Origin: Micrococcales bacterium UBA3913
Lineage (GTDB): Bacteria > Actinomycetota > Actinomycetes > Actinomycetales > Microbacteriaceae
Assembly (NCBI GenBank): GCA_002391425.1
Contig: DGEZ01000123.1
Location: 7,355-34,255, forward strand
Direction of reading: 5' to 3'
Length of the DNA stretch: 26,901 bases
Shown here: piece after piece, positions 1 through 7,860 of the stretch
Numbering within the stretch: position 1 is the first letter of the stretch
How the letters are laid out: each line of letters starts with the position of its first letter
The notes under the pieces: generated by a model
The model's input: only the letters and a program-made list of their open reading frames with translations
Databases searched by the model: none
Told to the model about the DNA's origin: nothing
Program-made: the position numbers and the translations under genes

Positions 1-1133
1 GGCCGCAGCTGCTCATCGCCGACGAGCCGACCACCGCCCTGGATGCCGCGGTTGCCGCCCGAGTGATCGCCCAGTTCCGTCATCTGCGCGACAGTGGGAT
101 GGGTGTGCTGTTCATTAGCCACGACCTTTCCGCCGTGCGCTCGATCGCCGACCGCATCCTGGTGATGCACGCCGGTGCGATCGTCGAGGCGGGGCCCGCG
201 GAGCGCATCCTGACTGCGGCTGAGCACCCGTACACGCGAGCCCTGCTCGAGGCCGACCCGGCCGGTGTTCCGCGCGGGACGCGGCTCATCCCGGCCGGTA
301 GCGGGCCCGCGCTCCTTCGAGGCCGGGACAGCGCAGAGGAACCACCGACGAGCGGGGGCACTGACGTCGTCCTGGAGGCGCGCGGGGTCAGCCTTCGGTA
401 CCCCCAAGCCGCCCGCCCAAGCCTCGAGGAGGTCAGCGTCACGTTGCGAGCGGGCCGCACGCTCGGGCTCGTCGGGGGCTCCGGCTCCGGGAAGACCAGC
501 CTCGCCCGCGTGCTCCTGGGTCTGCAGGAACCCGACGCCGGACACGTCGCACTCCTGGGAGAGCCGTGGAGTAACCTGCCCGAGAGGCGCCGCAGGGCGC
601 GCCGGACAGCCATCAGTGCCGTGTTCCAGGACTCGCTCGGTACTCTTGACCCGCGATGGACCGTGCGACGCACTCTCCTGGACGCCCTGCACCATCGCCA
701 GCCCCCCGGTGCGGGAGCCACCGGCGGTGTCCACCACGATCTGGACGAGCTGCTCGACCAGCTGGCCCTGCCGGCGTCTCTCCTGAACCGACGCCCCGGC
801 GAGCTCTCCGGCGGGGAACGTCAGAGGGTTTCGATTGCGCGGGCTGTTGCCACGCGACCCAGAGTGCTCGTGTGCGATGAGCCGGTGTCGGCCCTGGACG
901 TGCAGGTGCAGGCGCGCATCCTCGACCTGCTCGACGACATTCAGGCGCGCCTCGCAACCGCGATCGTGTTCATCTCGCACGACCTCGCTGTGGTGGCCCA
1001 CATGTCCGATGATGTTGCGGTCATGGATGCGGGCCGCATCGTGGAGACAGGGCCAGCCGGCCGCGTGCTCGAACACCCCACGCACCCCTACACACGCGAG
1101 CTGGTGGATGCGGTGCGTACCGTCACGCGTTGA
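1..1133 (+). CDS. Dipeptide/oligopeptide ABC transporter, double ATP-binding protein (DppD-DppF fusion type), 5'-truncated
   Basis: The reading frame is already open at base 3, where PQLLIADEPTTALD reads as the D-loop/Walker B of a first ATPase domain, so the gene begins outside the window. The H-loop (FISHDLSAV) follows, then the HPYTRALLEA extension typical of peptide/nickel importers (oligo_HPY). A complete second ATPase domain comes next: Walker A GGSGSGKTS near 471-497, signature LSGGERQRVSIARA near 802-843, Walker B VLVCDEPVSALD, H-loop FISHDLAVV, and a second HPYTRELVDA tail. Two complete domains in one chain match the fused DppD/DppF form common in actinomycetes. It powers uptake of short peptides or a related solute by membrane partners encoded upstream. 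The substrate cannot be read from the sequence. The stop is TGA at 1131-1133. Confidence 0.93.
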   Translation, partial: PQLLIADEPTTALDAAVAARVIAQFRHLRDSGMGVLFISHDLSAVRSIADRILVMHAGAIVEAGPAERILTAAEHPYTRALLEADPAGVPRGTRLIPAGSGPALLRGRDSAEEPPTSGGTDVVLEARGVSLRYPQAARPSLEEVSVTLRAGRTLGLVGGSGSGKTSLARVLLGLQEPDAGHVALLGEPWSNLPERRRRARRTAISAVFQDSLGTLDPRWTVRRTLLDALHHRQPPGAGATGGVHHDLDELLDQLALPASLLNRRPGELSGGERQRVSIARAVATRPRVLVCDEPVSALDVQVQARILDLLDDIQARLATAIVFISHDLAVVAHMSDDVAVMDAGRIVETGPAGRVLEHPTHPYTRELVDAVRTVTR

Positions 1134-1207
1134 CGCGAAATGCACGTGAAATGCACGACCGCCGTGTCCGCAGAACCCGAGAACGGGCCCGCCTGCCCGT
1201 GACATGG

Positions 1208-1236
1208 AAAACTCCCCAGCTATGTGCTGGGGAGTT
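1208..1236 (-). terminator. Rho-independent terminator of the tRNA-Arg gene
   Basis: A perfect 11-bp stem pairs 1210-1220 with 1226-1236 around a 5-nt loop. Read on the minus strand it lies a few bases past the tRNA CCA end and finishes in TTTT then CC, so it is oriented for the tRNA. It may also slow readthrough from the ABC gene, but there is no T run on that side. Confidence 0.8.
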
Positions 1237-1240
1237 CCGG

Positions 1241-1317
<77 letters not shown>

Positions 1318-1327
1318 GCAACGATCA

Positions 1328-1356
1328 AGAATACCCGCCGGATCGAGATACCACAA
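1328..1356 (-). promoter_or_regulatory. Promoter of tRNA-Arg
   Basis: On the minus strand TTGTGG (complement of 1351-1356) and TATTCT (complement of 1328-1333) are separated by exactly 17 bp. TATTCT ends 10 bp before the mature tRNA 5' end, which places transcription start a few bases upstream of the tRNA. Confidence 0.6.
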
Positions 1357-1410
1357 ATACGACCCCGCGCTCCCGGACGATCCCGGCGCAGATATGGAAA
1401 ACTAGACCCA

Positions 1411-2301
1411 ATGAGCAGCACCAGCATCCCCCAGCCTCCGTTTGGCCTTCTCCTGGACGTGGACGGCCCCATCGCCAGCCCGGTCACGCGGCACGTCGAC
1501 ACCCCGAGCATCGCCGAGGACATCTCCCGGATGGCCAATGCGGGCATCCCGGTCGCTTTCAACACGGGACGATCCCTCGACTTCATCGCAGACCGCGTCA
1601 TTCCGCCGCTGGTGGCCGCGGGACTGGGCGAACACGCCCGCGTGTACTCGATTGGCGAGAAGGGGGCCGTGTGGGCACCAATCACGCCCGAGGGGCATCG
1701 GGGCAGCCCCCAGATCGACCCCGAGATTTCCCTCCCCACCACTTTCGTCGCGCAGATGCGCGAGCTGACCGCCACCGAGTACGCCGGCCGCATCTTCTTC
1801 GACGAGACCAAGTACACGATGGTTTCCCTGGAGATGGTTCCGGGCATCCCCTTCGATGACTACTTCGCGGCACAGGCCACCATAGACCATCAGGCGCTCG
1901 ACAGGCTGCGCAAGCTCGGCCTCGGCGTCACGCTGGTCGGCGACAGCGACTACCCGGATGCTCACGGCGAGATTCAGGTCCGGATCGAACCCACCGTCAT
2001 CTCCACAGACATCGAGCTAGTGCACACGGGCAAAGCACTCGGCGCGCGGCGCGCTCTCGACGCATTCGCGACCTCCGGCCCGCTACCCGCCGTCTGGTAC
2101 ACCGCCGGGGACTCCCCCAGCGACTACGCGATGGCGGACTGGCTGCATGCCCACGACTACCAGGTGACGCACCTGGACGTGCGCCCCCGGGGGCCAGTGC
2201 CGGAGAAACCCTACCGGGTGATCACCCACCCGGGCGTCTTCGACGACGCCTCCGCCGCGATCCTGCTGCACGACCTCGCCACCGGGCTGGGTGTGCACTG
2301 A
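1411..2301 (+). CDS. HAD-superfamily hydrolase (phosphatase)
   Basis: This 296-aa cytosolic protein carries the four HAD motifs in order. Motif I is LLLDVDGP with Asp16 (nucleophile) and Asp18. Motif II is FNTGRS near residue 53. The motif III Lys lies in HTGKALGARRAL near 210. Motif IV is AGDSPSDYAMAD near 232. The large segment between motifs II and III is a C2-type cap, as in Cof/sucrose-phosphate-phosphatase relatives. It should hydrolyse a small phosphorylated metabolite using Mg2+; the substrate is unknown. No good Shine-Dalgarno precedes the ATG at 1411. Its TGA overlaps the ATG of the lipoprotein gene by one base (2301), so the two are probably translationally coupled and co-transcribed. 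Confidence 0.85.
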   Translation: MSSTSIPQPPFGLLLDVDGPIASPVTRHVDTPSIAEDISRMANAGIPVAFNTGRSLDFIADRVIPPLVAAGLGEHARVYSIGEKGAVWAPITPEGHRGSPQIDPEISLPTTFVAQMRELTATEYAGRIFFDETKYTMVSLEMVPGIPFDDYFAAQATIDHQALDRLRKLGLGVTLVGDSDYPDAHGEIQVRIEPTVISTDIELVHTGKALGARRALDAFATSGPLPAVWYTAGDSPSDYAMADWLHAHDYQVTHLDVRPRGPVPEKPYRVITHPGVFDDASAAILLHDLATGLGVH

Positions 2302-3395
2302 TGCGTTCTCGCGGGCACAGTCTGCAGCTGGCGGCGGCCGGTGTCGTGGTGTTCGCCGCTGTCGCGGGATGCGCGCAGACCCCCGCCTCGAGCAGCACGC
2401 CCGTCGTCTCGGCCTCAGCGAGCGCATCCACCGAACCGGATGCCCTCAGCCAGGACCCGAACATGCTCGAAGGCACGTGGGCGGTGGCGAACACGAACAC
2501 GACGGCGGACGGGACAGTGGTCACCTTTACTCGCGAGGACGCCCAACGCGGCCAGGCGGTCATCTCAGCCAGCTGCGGCACGATCGAGGGGGAGTGGGCG
2601 GCCACCGATGACGGCATGTTCCTCGGCAGCGTAACCGCGTGGACAGCCGAGTGCCACATCGCCGAGCAGGACACCGAGGCGGGTACAGCCGCGCAGGTGA
2701 TCGCCTGGTTCACCACCGCCACCACATTCGAGAAGGACACCGAGTCCACCGGCAACGCGGTGACGTTCTCGAACAGCGCCGACGCGGAGACGGCCACCCT
2801 TGTCGCCCTGCAGAGCACCAGCCTGACCCCAGCCGCGAGCGCCGATGCCTCTAGCCAGGGGGAGTCTGCCGAGCAGGGGGAGGCAGACGGGTCCTCAGGC
2901 GACACCGACCAGGACTCAGGAGACACCGCCAGTCAGGCCGGTTCCGCGTCGGGAGAATCGAGCGGCACCTCGGGCTCGCCCCAAGCGGCGCAGGAGTCGG
3001 GGAACGTGGACGCCGCTTGGCAAGATGCCCTGTCCTCCACGATGGCGCAGCTCAGCGGCACGTGGGTGCAAGAGGGCAGGCCACAGGACGCCCCCACTCC
3101 CCCCTACATCGACCTCGCCGCCGACGGCACCTGGGAAGGCTCCGACGGCTGCAACGGCCTATCCGGGCGCTGGCTTATCGACAGCGGCGGCGCGGTCCTG
3201 GCCACGAGCAACCCGACAACACTGGTGGGATGCAGCGGGCAGGTCTCCCTCGGTCAGGCGCTCATCCAGTCCTACTACATGGGGGTGACCGATGGCGCCC
3301 TCACCCTGTGGGATGCCTCCGGGACCATCCTGATCACCCTGGTGACCGAGGAGGCTGGGGCCGAGGAGTCCTCCGCCAGTAGTGACGCCGGATAG
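2301..3395 (+). CDS. Lipoprotein with two META-like domains
   Basis: The 364-aa product begins with a type II signal peptide: MRSRGH, a hydrophobic core at 8-22, and lipobox AVAGC with lipidated Cys24. It is therefore predicted to be anchored on the outer face of the membrane. A Ser/Thr-rich tether follows. The C-terminal region (about 251-350) is META/HslJ-like: LSGTW, YIDLAADGTWEGSDGCNGLSGRW, and Cys284 paired in spacing with Cys311. The N-terminal region (56-170) repeats the layout as LEGTW, then Cys92...GEW...Cys118. An acidic Ser/Gly/Glu/Asp-rich linker (about 180-235) separates them. META domains occur in HslJ and in surface or protease-inhibitor-like lipoproteins, but no biochemical role is established here. 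It overlaps the upstream HAD gene by one base. Confidence 0.85.
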   Translation: MRSRGHSLQLAAAGVVVFAAVAGCAQTPASSSTPVVSASASASTEPDALSQDPNMLEGTWAVANTNTTADGTVVTFTREDAQRGQAVISASCGTIEGEWAATDDGMFLGSVTAWTAECHIAEQDTEAGTAAQVIAWFTTATTFEKDTESTGNAVTFSNSADAETATLVALQSTSLTPAASADASSQGESAEQGEADGSSGDTDQDSGDTASQAGSASGESSGTSGSPQAAQESGNVDAAWQDALSSTMAQLSGTWVQEGRPQDAPTPPYIDLAADGTWEGSDGCNGLSGRWLIDSGGAVLATSNPTTLVGCSGQVSLGQALIQSYYMGVTDGALTLWDASGTILITLVTEEAGAEESSASSDAG

Positions 3396-3494
3396 CCCGC
3401 CGCGACGTCCCGTCCCGGGCTCGCATGGTGAGCGCGGCGCGTAACACGGTGAACATCTGCGCACCGTAGGCTGAGCGCGCAAGCAGTATTCGGG

Positions 3495-3516
3495 GGATGC
3501 GCACGCGTGCGCATCC
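3495..3516. repeat. Perfect 22-bp palindrome, GGATGCGC element
   Basis: Bases 3495-3516 equal their own reverse complement; the arms are GGATGCGCACG and CGTGCGCATCC. It lies 20 bp upstream of the aminotransferase ATG and just before the putative SD at 3519-3522. It shares the 14-mer GGGGGATGCGCACG (3492-3505) with the hairpin at 22800-22830. It could be a protein-binding site or an RNA hairpin in the leader. Confidence 0.75.
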
Positions 3517-3535
3517 AGAAGGACCATCGATAGCC

Positions 3536-4825
3536 ATGTCATCAACCCTTGAACTCGACCGAGCACACGTCTTCCACTCCTGGTCTGCCCAGGGCAATCT
3601 GCACCCCCTCGCCGTGGACCACGCTGAGGGCGTGCGCGTGTGGCTAGAGGACGGCCGTGAACTCCTGGACTTCTCCAGCCAGCTCGTGAACGTCAACATC
3701 GGATACAGCCACCCGAAGGTGGTTGCCGCAATCCAGGAGCAGGCGGCAAAGCTCGCCACAATCGCACCCGGCCACGCCGTGCGCGTGCGGGGGGAGGCCG
3801 CCAAACGAATCGTCTCCCACGCCCCGGAGGGCTTCAACAAGGTGTTCTTCACCAATGCGGGCGCGGATGCGAACGAGAACGCCATTCGGATGGCGCGGCT
3901 GTTCACCGGGCGGGACAAGATCCTGTCCGGGTACCGCTCCTACCACGGCAACACGGGGGCGGCCGTCGTGGCCAGCGGAGACTGGCGGCGCATCCCCAAC
4001 GAGTACGCTCGCGGGCACGTGCACTTCTACCAGCCGTACCTGTACCGCAGCGAGTTCTACGCGACCAGTGAGCAGGAGGAGTGCGAGCGCGCGCTGCACT
4101 ACCTGCGTCGCACGATCGAGAACGAGGGTCCCAGCGCGATCGCCGCGATCCTGTTGGAGACCATTCCGGGTACAGCCGGGATCCTGGTCCCCCCGGCCGG
4201 ATACCTGGAGGGGGTGCGCGCCCTCGCCGACGAGTTCGGCATTGTGCTCATCCTGGACGAGGTGATGGCGGGCTTCGGACGCACCGGCGACTGGTTCGCG
4301 CTCGACGGGTTCAACGTGCGGCCCGACCTTATTACCTTCGCCAAGGGCGTCAACTCGGGGTACGTCCCCACCGGCGGGGTGATCATCTCTGACCCGATCG
4401 CCCACCACTTTGATGACACGGTCTTCCCCGGCGGGCTCACCTACTCGGGTCATCCCCTCGCCATGGCAGCGGTCGTGGCCAACCTGGACGCCTTCGAGAG
4501 CGAGGGGGTGGTCACGAACGCGAAGACCATCGGCGATACCGTGATCGGCCCGCGCCTGGCGGGCCTGGCCGACAAGTACCCGGGGCTCGTTGGTGAGGTG
4601 CGCGGCCGCGGGGTGTTCTGGGCGATCGAGCTGGTCGCGAACGCGGACACCCGCGAGCCCCTGCCTGCGGCGACCATGGCGACCGTGAAGAGCCGCCTGC
4701 TGGATGCCGGGCTCCTGCCGTTCATCGCCGACAACCGCATCCACGTGGTACCCCCGTGCGTGATCTCCGCGGAGGATGCGGCGCTCGGGATCGACATCAT
4801 CGACCAGGTGCTGTCCACGCTGTGA
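3536..4825 (+). CDS. PLP-dependent class III aminotransferase
   Basis: The 429-aa fold-type I enzyme resembles taurine-pyruvate, beta-alanine-pyruvate and putrescine-type omega-aminotransferases. Its N-terminal block has WLEDGRELLDFSSQLVNVNIGY and HPKVV. NAGADANENAIRMAR forms the cofactor-phosphate region. LILDEVMAGFGRTG contains the Asp that binds the pyridine nitrogen. ITFAKGVNSGY contains Lys270, which forms the Schiff base. It should transfer the amino group of an amine or omega-amino acid to pyruvate or 2-oxoglutarate; the substrate is not readable. I chose the ATG at 3536 because family homology begins there; an in-frame start at 3497 lies inside the palindrome. The SD-like AAGG at 3519-3522 is about 13 bp away, rather far. 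It is convergent with pheA, 30 bp between stops. Confidence 0.9.
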   Translation: MSSTLELDRAHVFHSWSAQGNLHPLAVDHAEGVRVWLEDGRELLDFSSQLVNVNIGYSHPKVVAAIQEQAAKLATIAPGHAVRVRGEAAKRIVSHAPEGFNKVFFTNAGADANENAIRMARLFTGRDKILSGYRSYHGNTGAAVVASGDWRRIPNEYARGHVHFYQPYLYRSEFYATSEQEECERALHYLRRTIENEGPSAIAAILLETIPGTAGILVPPAGYLEGVRALADEFGIVLILDEVMAGFGRTGDWFALDGFNVRPDLITFAKGVNSGYVPTGGVIISDPIAHHFDDTVFPGGLTYSGHPLAMAAVVANLDAFESEGVVTNAKTIGDTVIGPRLAGLADKYPGLVGEVRGRGVFWAIELVANADTREPLPAATMATVKSRLLDAGLLPFIADNRIHVVPPCVISAEDAALGIDIIDQVLSTL

Positions 4826-4855
4826 CGCGACCAGGGATGCTCGGCGGGTCGGCGT

Positions 4856-5659
4856 TTACGGGTTGAACACGTACTCGCCGAGCACCTTCACCTCGGTGGT
4901 GAGTGGCTCGATGCCCTCAAGTGCCCGGTGGAGCCTCTCCCCGGCGCAGTCGACGACGAGATAGAAACGGTAGTGCCAGGGGCGCCCGACGATCGGCCGG
5001 GACTGCAGCTTGGACAGGTTGATCCCCATATCAGCGAACACGAGCAGCACTCGCGCGAGCGACCCGGGGTCGTTCTTCGTGGTCACCACGAGGGTGGCGC
5101 GATCCGCATCCTCGGGAACCGTGCCGTTCGGGTCGAGCACCAGGAACCGCGTGAAATTCGCCGGGTTGTTCTCGATGTCGCGTGCAATGATCGGCATATC
5201 GTAGAGGCTCGCCGCGTAGGCGCTGGCGATGGCCGCGGCACCCGGCTCGCGGCTCTCCGATATCTGCCGGACCGCCCCGGCGGTGTCCGGGACCTCCACC
5301 CGACCGGCGAACGGGTACTGCTCGTCCAAGAACGTCTCGCACTGGGCGAGCGCCACGGGGTGGGAGTAGATCGTGGTGATCTCGTGACCGGGCACGGCGA
5401 TCAGCTGCTGGTGCACGGAGAGGTGAACCTCCCCGACGATCGGGTAGCCGTACTCTTCGACCAGGTCGTACACCTGGTTGATGGAGCCGTACAGCGAGTT
5501 CTCCATCGCCGCGACCGCTTTCTCGGCGGCTCCGCTCTTCACGGCCGCAAAAACCTCGGGAAAGCTGTCACATTCGACGATCTCAATGTGTTCGCCGTAC
5601 CACTGACGGGCGGCCTCATCGTGGAAGGATCCGCGCTCACCCTGAATTGCAACTCGCAC
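4856..5659 (-). CDS. pheA: Prephenate dehydratase
   Basis: This 267-aa monofunctional enzyme decarboxylates and dehydrates prephenate to phenylpyruvate in phenylalanine biosynthesis. The catalytic prephenate dehydratase domain fills residues 1-180: IQGERGSFH at the start, AMENSLYGSI near 51-60, and the catalytic Thr-Arg-Phe triad at 170-172 (NFTRFLVL). A C-terminal ACT domain (about 188-265) carries GSLARVLLVFADMGINL and LQSRP, the counterpart of the ESRP motif that binds phenylalanine, so feedback inhibition is expected. There is no chorismate mutase domain, as is usual for actinobacterial PheA. The start is GTG (complement of 5657-5659) with only a weak SD. It is divergent from the lactate oxidase gene. 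Confidence 0.95.
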   Translation of the reverse strand: MRVAIQGERGSFHDEAARQWYGEHIEIVECDSFPEVFAAVKSGAAEKAVAAMENSLYGSINQVYDLVEEYGYPIVGEVHLSVHQQLIAVPGHEITTIYSHPVALAQCETFLDEQYPFAGRVEVPDTAGAVRQISESREPGAAAIASAYAASLYDMPIIARDIENNPANFTRFLVLDPNGTVPEDADRATLVVTTKNDPGSLARVLLVFADMGINLSKLQSRPIVGRPWHYRFYLVVDCAGERLHRALEGIEPLTTEVKVLGEYVFNP

Positions 5660-5760
5660 GAGGATCCACGTTACCGTACCCGTGTCAGGATGCGGTCACT
5701 CGCAATATGGAATCCGCCCGCCGCGCCCTCGCATGAGATTCACCACGAGGAGGCGTATAT

Positions 5761-5841
5761 ATGAGAGGGCGTGCAATTGGAGGATGCGCGGATGCGCAAC
5801 CGTCCTCCACCGGCACACCGAAGCAGCAGGACGAGAGGTAG
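5761..5841 (+). CDS. Possible 26-aa leader peptide upstream of lactate oxidase
   Basis: An ATG at 5761 is preceded by a perfect AGGAGG (5748-5753) with a 7-base spacer. This is a better ribosome binding site than that of the downstream enzyme. The frame MRGRAIGGCADAQPSSTGTP... runs 26 codons to TAG at 5839-5841, 8 bases before the lactate oxidase ATG. It contains the tandem GGATGCGC GGATGCGC (5782-5797). It is too short for homology. It could be a translated leader that couples or regulates the next gene, or a chance ORF. Confidence 0.4.
   Translation: MRGRAIGGCADAQPSSTGTPKQQDER
5782..5797. repeat. Tandem duplication of GGATGCGC
   Basis: Two exact copies of the octamer GGATGCGC stand directly head to tail (5782-5789 and 5790-5797) in the leader between pheA and the lactate oxidase gene. 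It is part of a window-wide excess of this octamer. Confidence 0.8.
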
Positions 5842-5849
5842 ACACCACC

Positions 5850-6956
5850 ATGACAGTCACGAACGGATACGAGCAGAGCGATCGGGAGGAGTCGATCGAC
5901 ATCCTCAACCTGGACGAGCTGGAGGAGCGGGCCCGGCAGATCATCCCGAAGGGCGGCTTTGGCTACATTTCGGAGGGCTCTGAGGACGAGTGGACGAAGG
6001 CTCGCAACCGCGAGGCGTTCAATGCCGTGCAGATCGTGCCGCGCGTGCTCACCGAGGTCGACGCGCCCTCGACGGCCACAAGCGTGTTCGGTATCGACGT
6101 GAAGACGCCCGTCATCATGGCGCCCGCCGCCGCGCAGGGGCTTGCCCATGCTCGCGGTGAGGCCGCCACCGCCGAGGGTATCGCCGCCGCGGGCAGCCTC
6201 ATGGTGCAGAGCACATACGGCACGACGACGATCGCCCAGACCGCGACCGCCGCCCCCGGCGCGCCCTGGTTCTTCCAGCTGTACATGAGCACCGACTGGG
6301 ACTTCAATCACGCGCTCATCGACGAGGCGAAGAAGTACGGCGCCGCCGCGATCGTCCTCACTGTCGACTCGATGCAGGGCGGGTACCGCGAGCCGGACAT
6401 CGCCAACAAGTTCCAGTTCCCTCTGCCCATGGCGAACCTAGAACAGTTCAGCTCTCGCGGCAGCAAGGGCAAGGGTATTGCTGAGATCTACGCGGCGGCG
6501 GCGCAGAAGATCACTCCGACGGATGTGGAGAAGATCATCGACTATTCAGGCCTGCCCGTCATCGTCAAAGGCATCCAGGACCCCGACGACGCGAACCTCG
6601 CCCTCGGTGCTGGCGCGGCCGGCATCTGGGTCTCGAACCATGGTGGACGTCAGCTCAACGGCGGTCCCGGCTCCTTCGACGTGCTGCCGAGCATCGCCCG
6701 CGCCGTCAACGGGCGGGTTCCCGTCGTGTTCGACTCCGGCGTGCGCCGCGGATCCCACGTGTTCAAGGCGCTCGCTTCCGGCGCCGACCTCGTGGCGACG
6801 GCCCGTCCGTTCATCTACGCACTCGCCCTCGGCGGCGCTCAGGGCGTCCAGGCCGCCGTCGAGCACCTGACGCACGAATTCCGGATCGTCATGCAGCTCG
6901 CTGGCACGAACACCGTCGATGACGTCAAGCGCGCGAAACTGCTGCGGGTTTCCTGA
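5850..6956 (+). CDS. L-lactate oxidase (FMN-dependent alpha-hydroxy acid oxidase)
   Basis: The 368-aa product aligns in my memory along its whole length with Aerococcus lactate oxidase (about 374 aa). Matching blocks include GGFGYISEGSEDEWT (active-site Tyr), VIMAPAAAQGLAHARGE, WFFQLYMS, AIVLTVDSMQGGYREPD (Arg contacting substrate), GLPVIVKGIQ (FMN-contacting Lys), WVSNHGGRQL (catalytic His and Arg) and PVVFDSGVRRG (FMN phosphate site). The residue block APAAAQG has Ala where lactate 2-monooxygenase has Gly, favouring true oxidase chemistry: lactate + O2 to pyruvate + H2O2, in the cytosol. The ATG at 5850, preceded by GAGAGG (5833-5838), is chosen over an in-frame start at 5682 because homology begins about here. 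Confidence 0.92.
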   Translation: MTVTNGYEQSDREESIDILNLDELEERARQIIPKGGFGYISEGSEDEWTKARNREAFNAVQIVPRVLTEVDAPSTATSVFGIDVKTPVIMAPAAAQGLAHARGEAATAEGIAAAGSLMVQSTYGTTTIAQTATAAPGAPWFFQLYMSTDWDFNHALIDEAKKYGAAAIVLTVDSMQGGYREPDIANKFQFPLPMANLEQFSSRGSKGKGIAEIYAAAAQKITPTDVEKIIDYSGLPVIVKGIQDPDDANLALGAGAAGIWVSNHGGRQLNGGPGSFDVLPSIARAVNGRVPVVFDSGVRRGSHVFKALASGADLVATARPFIYALALGGAQGVQAAVEHLTHEFRIVMQLAGTNTVDDVKRAKLLRVS

Positions 6957-6984
6957 GACAGAGCTGGCAGGAGGACGACGTAGA

Positions 6985-7689
6985 GTGCAGACAACGACGA
7001 ACGCTGAACCCGTGAGGGGTTCGGACGTCGGCACTCTGCGGCGCCTTCTCGACGAACTGACCGAACGCCATGGTCGTCTCGACGGATGGTGGCCAGCAGC
7101 GAGCAGGTTCGAGGTGATGATCGGCTCGATACTCACTCAGCGCACCCGCTGGGAGAATGCGGCGGCAAGCCTCGAACGGCTCCGCGGGGCCGGTCTCCTC
7201 TCTGATCCGAACCTGCTCGTCGGTGCGACCCGTATCTCGGATGAGACACTCGTCGACCTCATCCGGCCCAGCGGTTTCGTGCGAGCGAAATCCCGCGCCT
7301 GTCGTGCCGTTGCCACCTGGGTATGCCGGGTGGGGGCCGCCGATGCGCTGCTCGCCTCCCCTCTGGATCGCGCGGCGGGCGGACCCCCAACGACACTGCC
7401 AGCACTGGCAGACGTCGACAGCGACCAGCTCCGCGGCGACCTCCTCACCGTGCACGGGGTAGGACCGGAGACAGCCGATGCGCAACTGCTGTTCGCCTTT
7501 GATCGGCCCACCTTCATCGCCGATGCGTACACCCACCAGGTGTTTTCCGCGCGCGGCCTGGTCGCTCCGGATGGCTACATGCCCATGCGGGCCCTGTGGC
7601 AACCACGGCTGCAGGAGGAAGGCTTTAACGCCGCCGAGGCTCAGCGCCTGCACGCGCTGCTGGTCGAGGAAGGTTCGGAGCTCCGCTGA
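6985..7689 (+). CDS. HhH-GPD base-excision DNA glycosylase-like protein (endonuclease III relative)
   Basis: The 234-aa protein has the family layout: WWPAASRFEVMIGSILTQRTRWENAAASL near the N-terminus, GFVRAKSRACRAVA mid-protein, a helix-hairpin-helix LLTVHGVGPETADAQLLFAF, then FIADAYTHQVF with the invariant catalytic Asp. In endonuclease III the hairpin is GVGRKTA, and that Lys gives the AP-lyase activity. Here the block is GVGPETA, as in the MagIII/thermophile branch, so a monofunctional glycosylase is predicted. The C-terminal four-Cys iron-sulfur cluster is also absent. The damage substrate is unknown. The GTG start at 6985 follows CAGGAGGA (6969-6976); an in-frame upstream start at 6919 would overlap the lactate oxidase gene. 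It is probably co-transcribed with that gene. Confidence 0.82.
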   Translation: MQTTTNAEPVRGSDVGTLRRLLDELTERHGRLDGWWPAASRFEVMIGSILTQRTRWENAAASLERLRGAGLLSDPNLLVGATRISDETLVDLIRPSGFVRAKSRACRAVATWVCRVGAADALLASPLDRAAGGPPTTLPALADVDSDQLRGDLLTVHGVGPETADAQLLFAFDRPTFIADAYTHQVFSARGLVAPDGYMPMRALWQPRLQEEGFNAAEAQRLHALLVEEGSELR

Positions 7690-7810
7690 GCGGGGCACCT
7701 TCTTCCCGCCAGAGCACGCGAGAGGAGACGCGCCACCCGGCACTATCCGCCCGATGCTGCGATCAGGCGGGCCGGGCGTGGGCCCACTCAGGTTCGTCCT
7801 ACCCCCACAC

Positions 7811-7860
7811 CCGCCATACGAAAACACCCCCGACGATACGGGGGTGTTTTCGTATGGCGG
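7811..7860. terminator. 22-bp bidirectional terminator stem overlapping the tRNA-Ser 3' end
   Basis: Bases 7811-7832 pair perfectly with 7839-7860 around a 6-nt loop. The core is a GC stem (ACACCCCCG/CGGGGGTGT) flanked by AAAA on one side and TTTT on the other, so it can work for the glycosylase gene (+) and for tRNA-Ser (-). The outer 6 bp include the tRNA discriminator and CCA. Confidence 0.8.

Noticed and set aside
3644..4744. 366-codon minus-strand frame over the aminotransferase
   Set aside because: Shadow of a well-conserved PLP enzyme; no motifs of its own.
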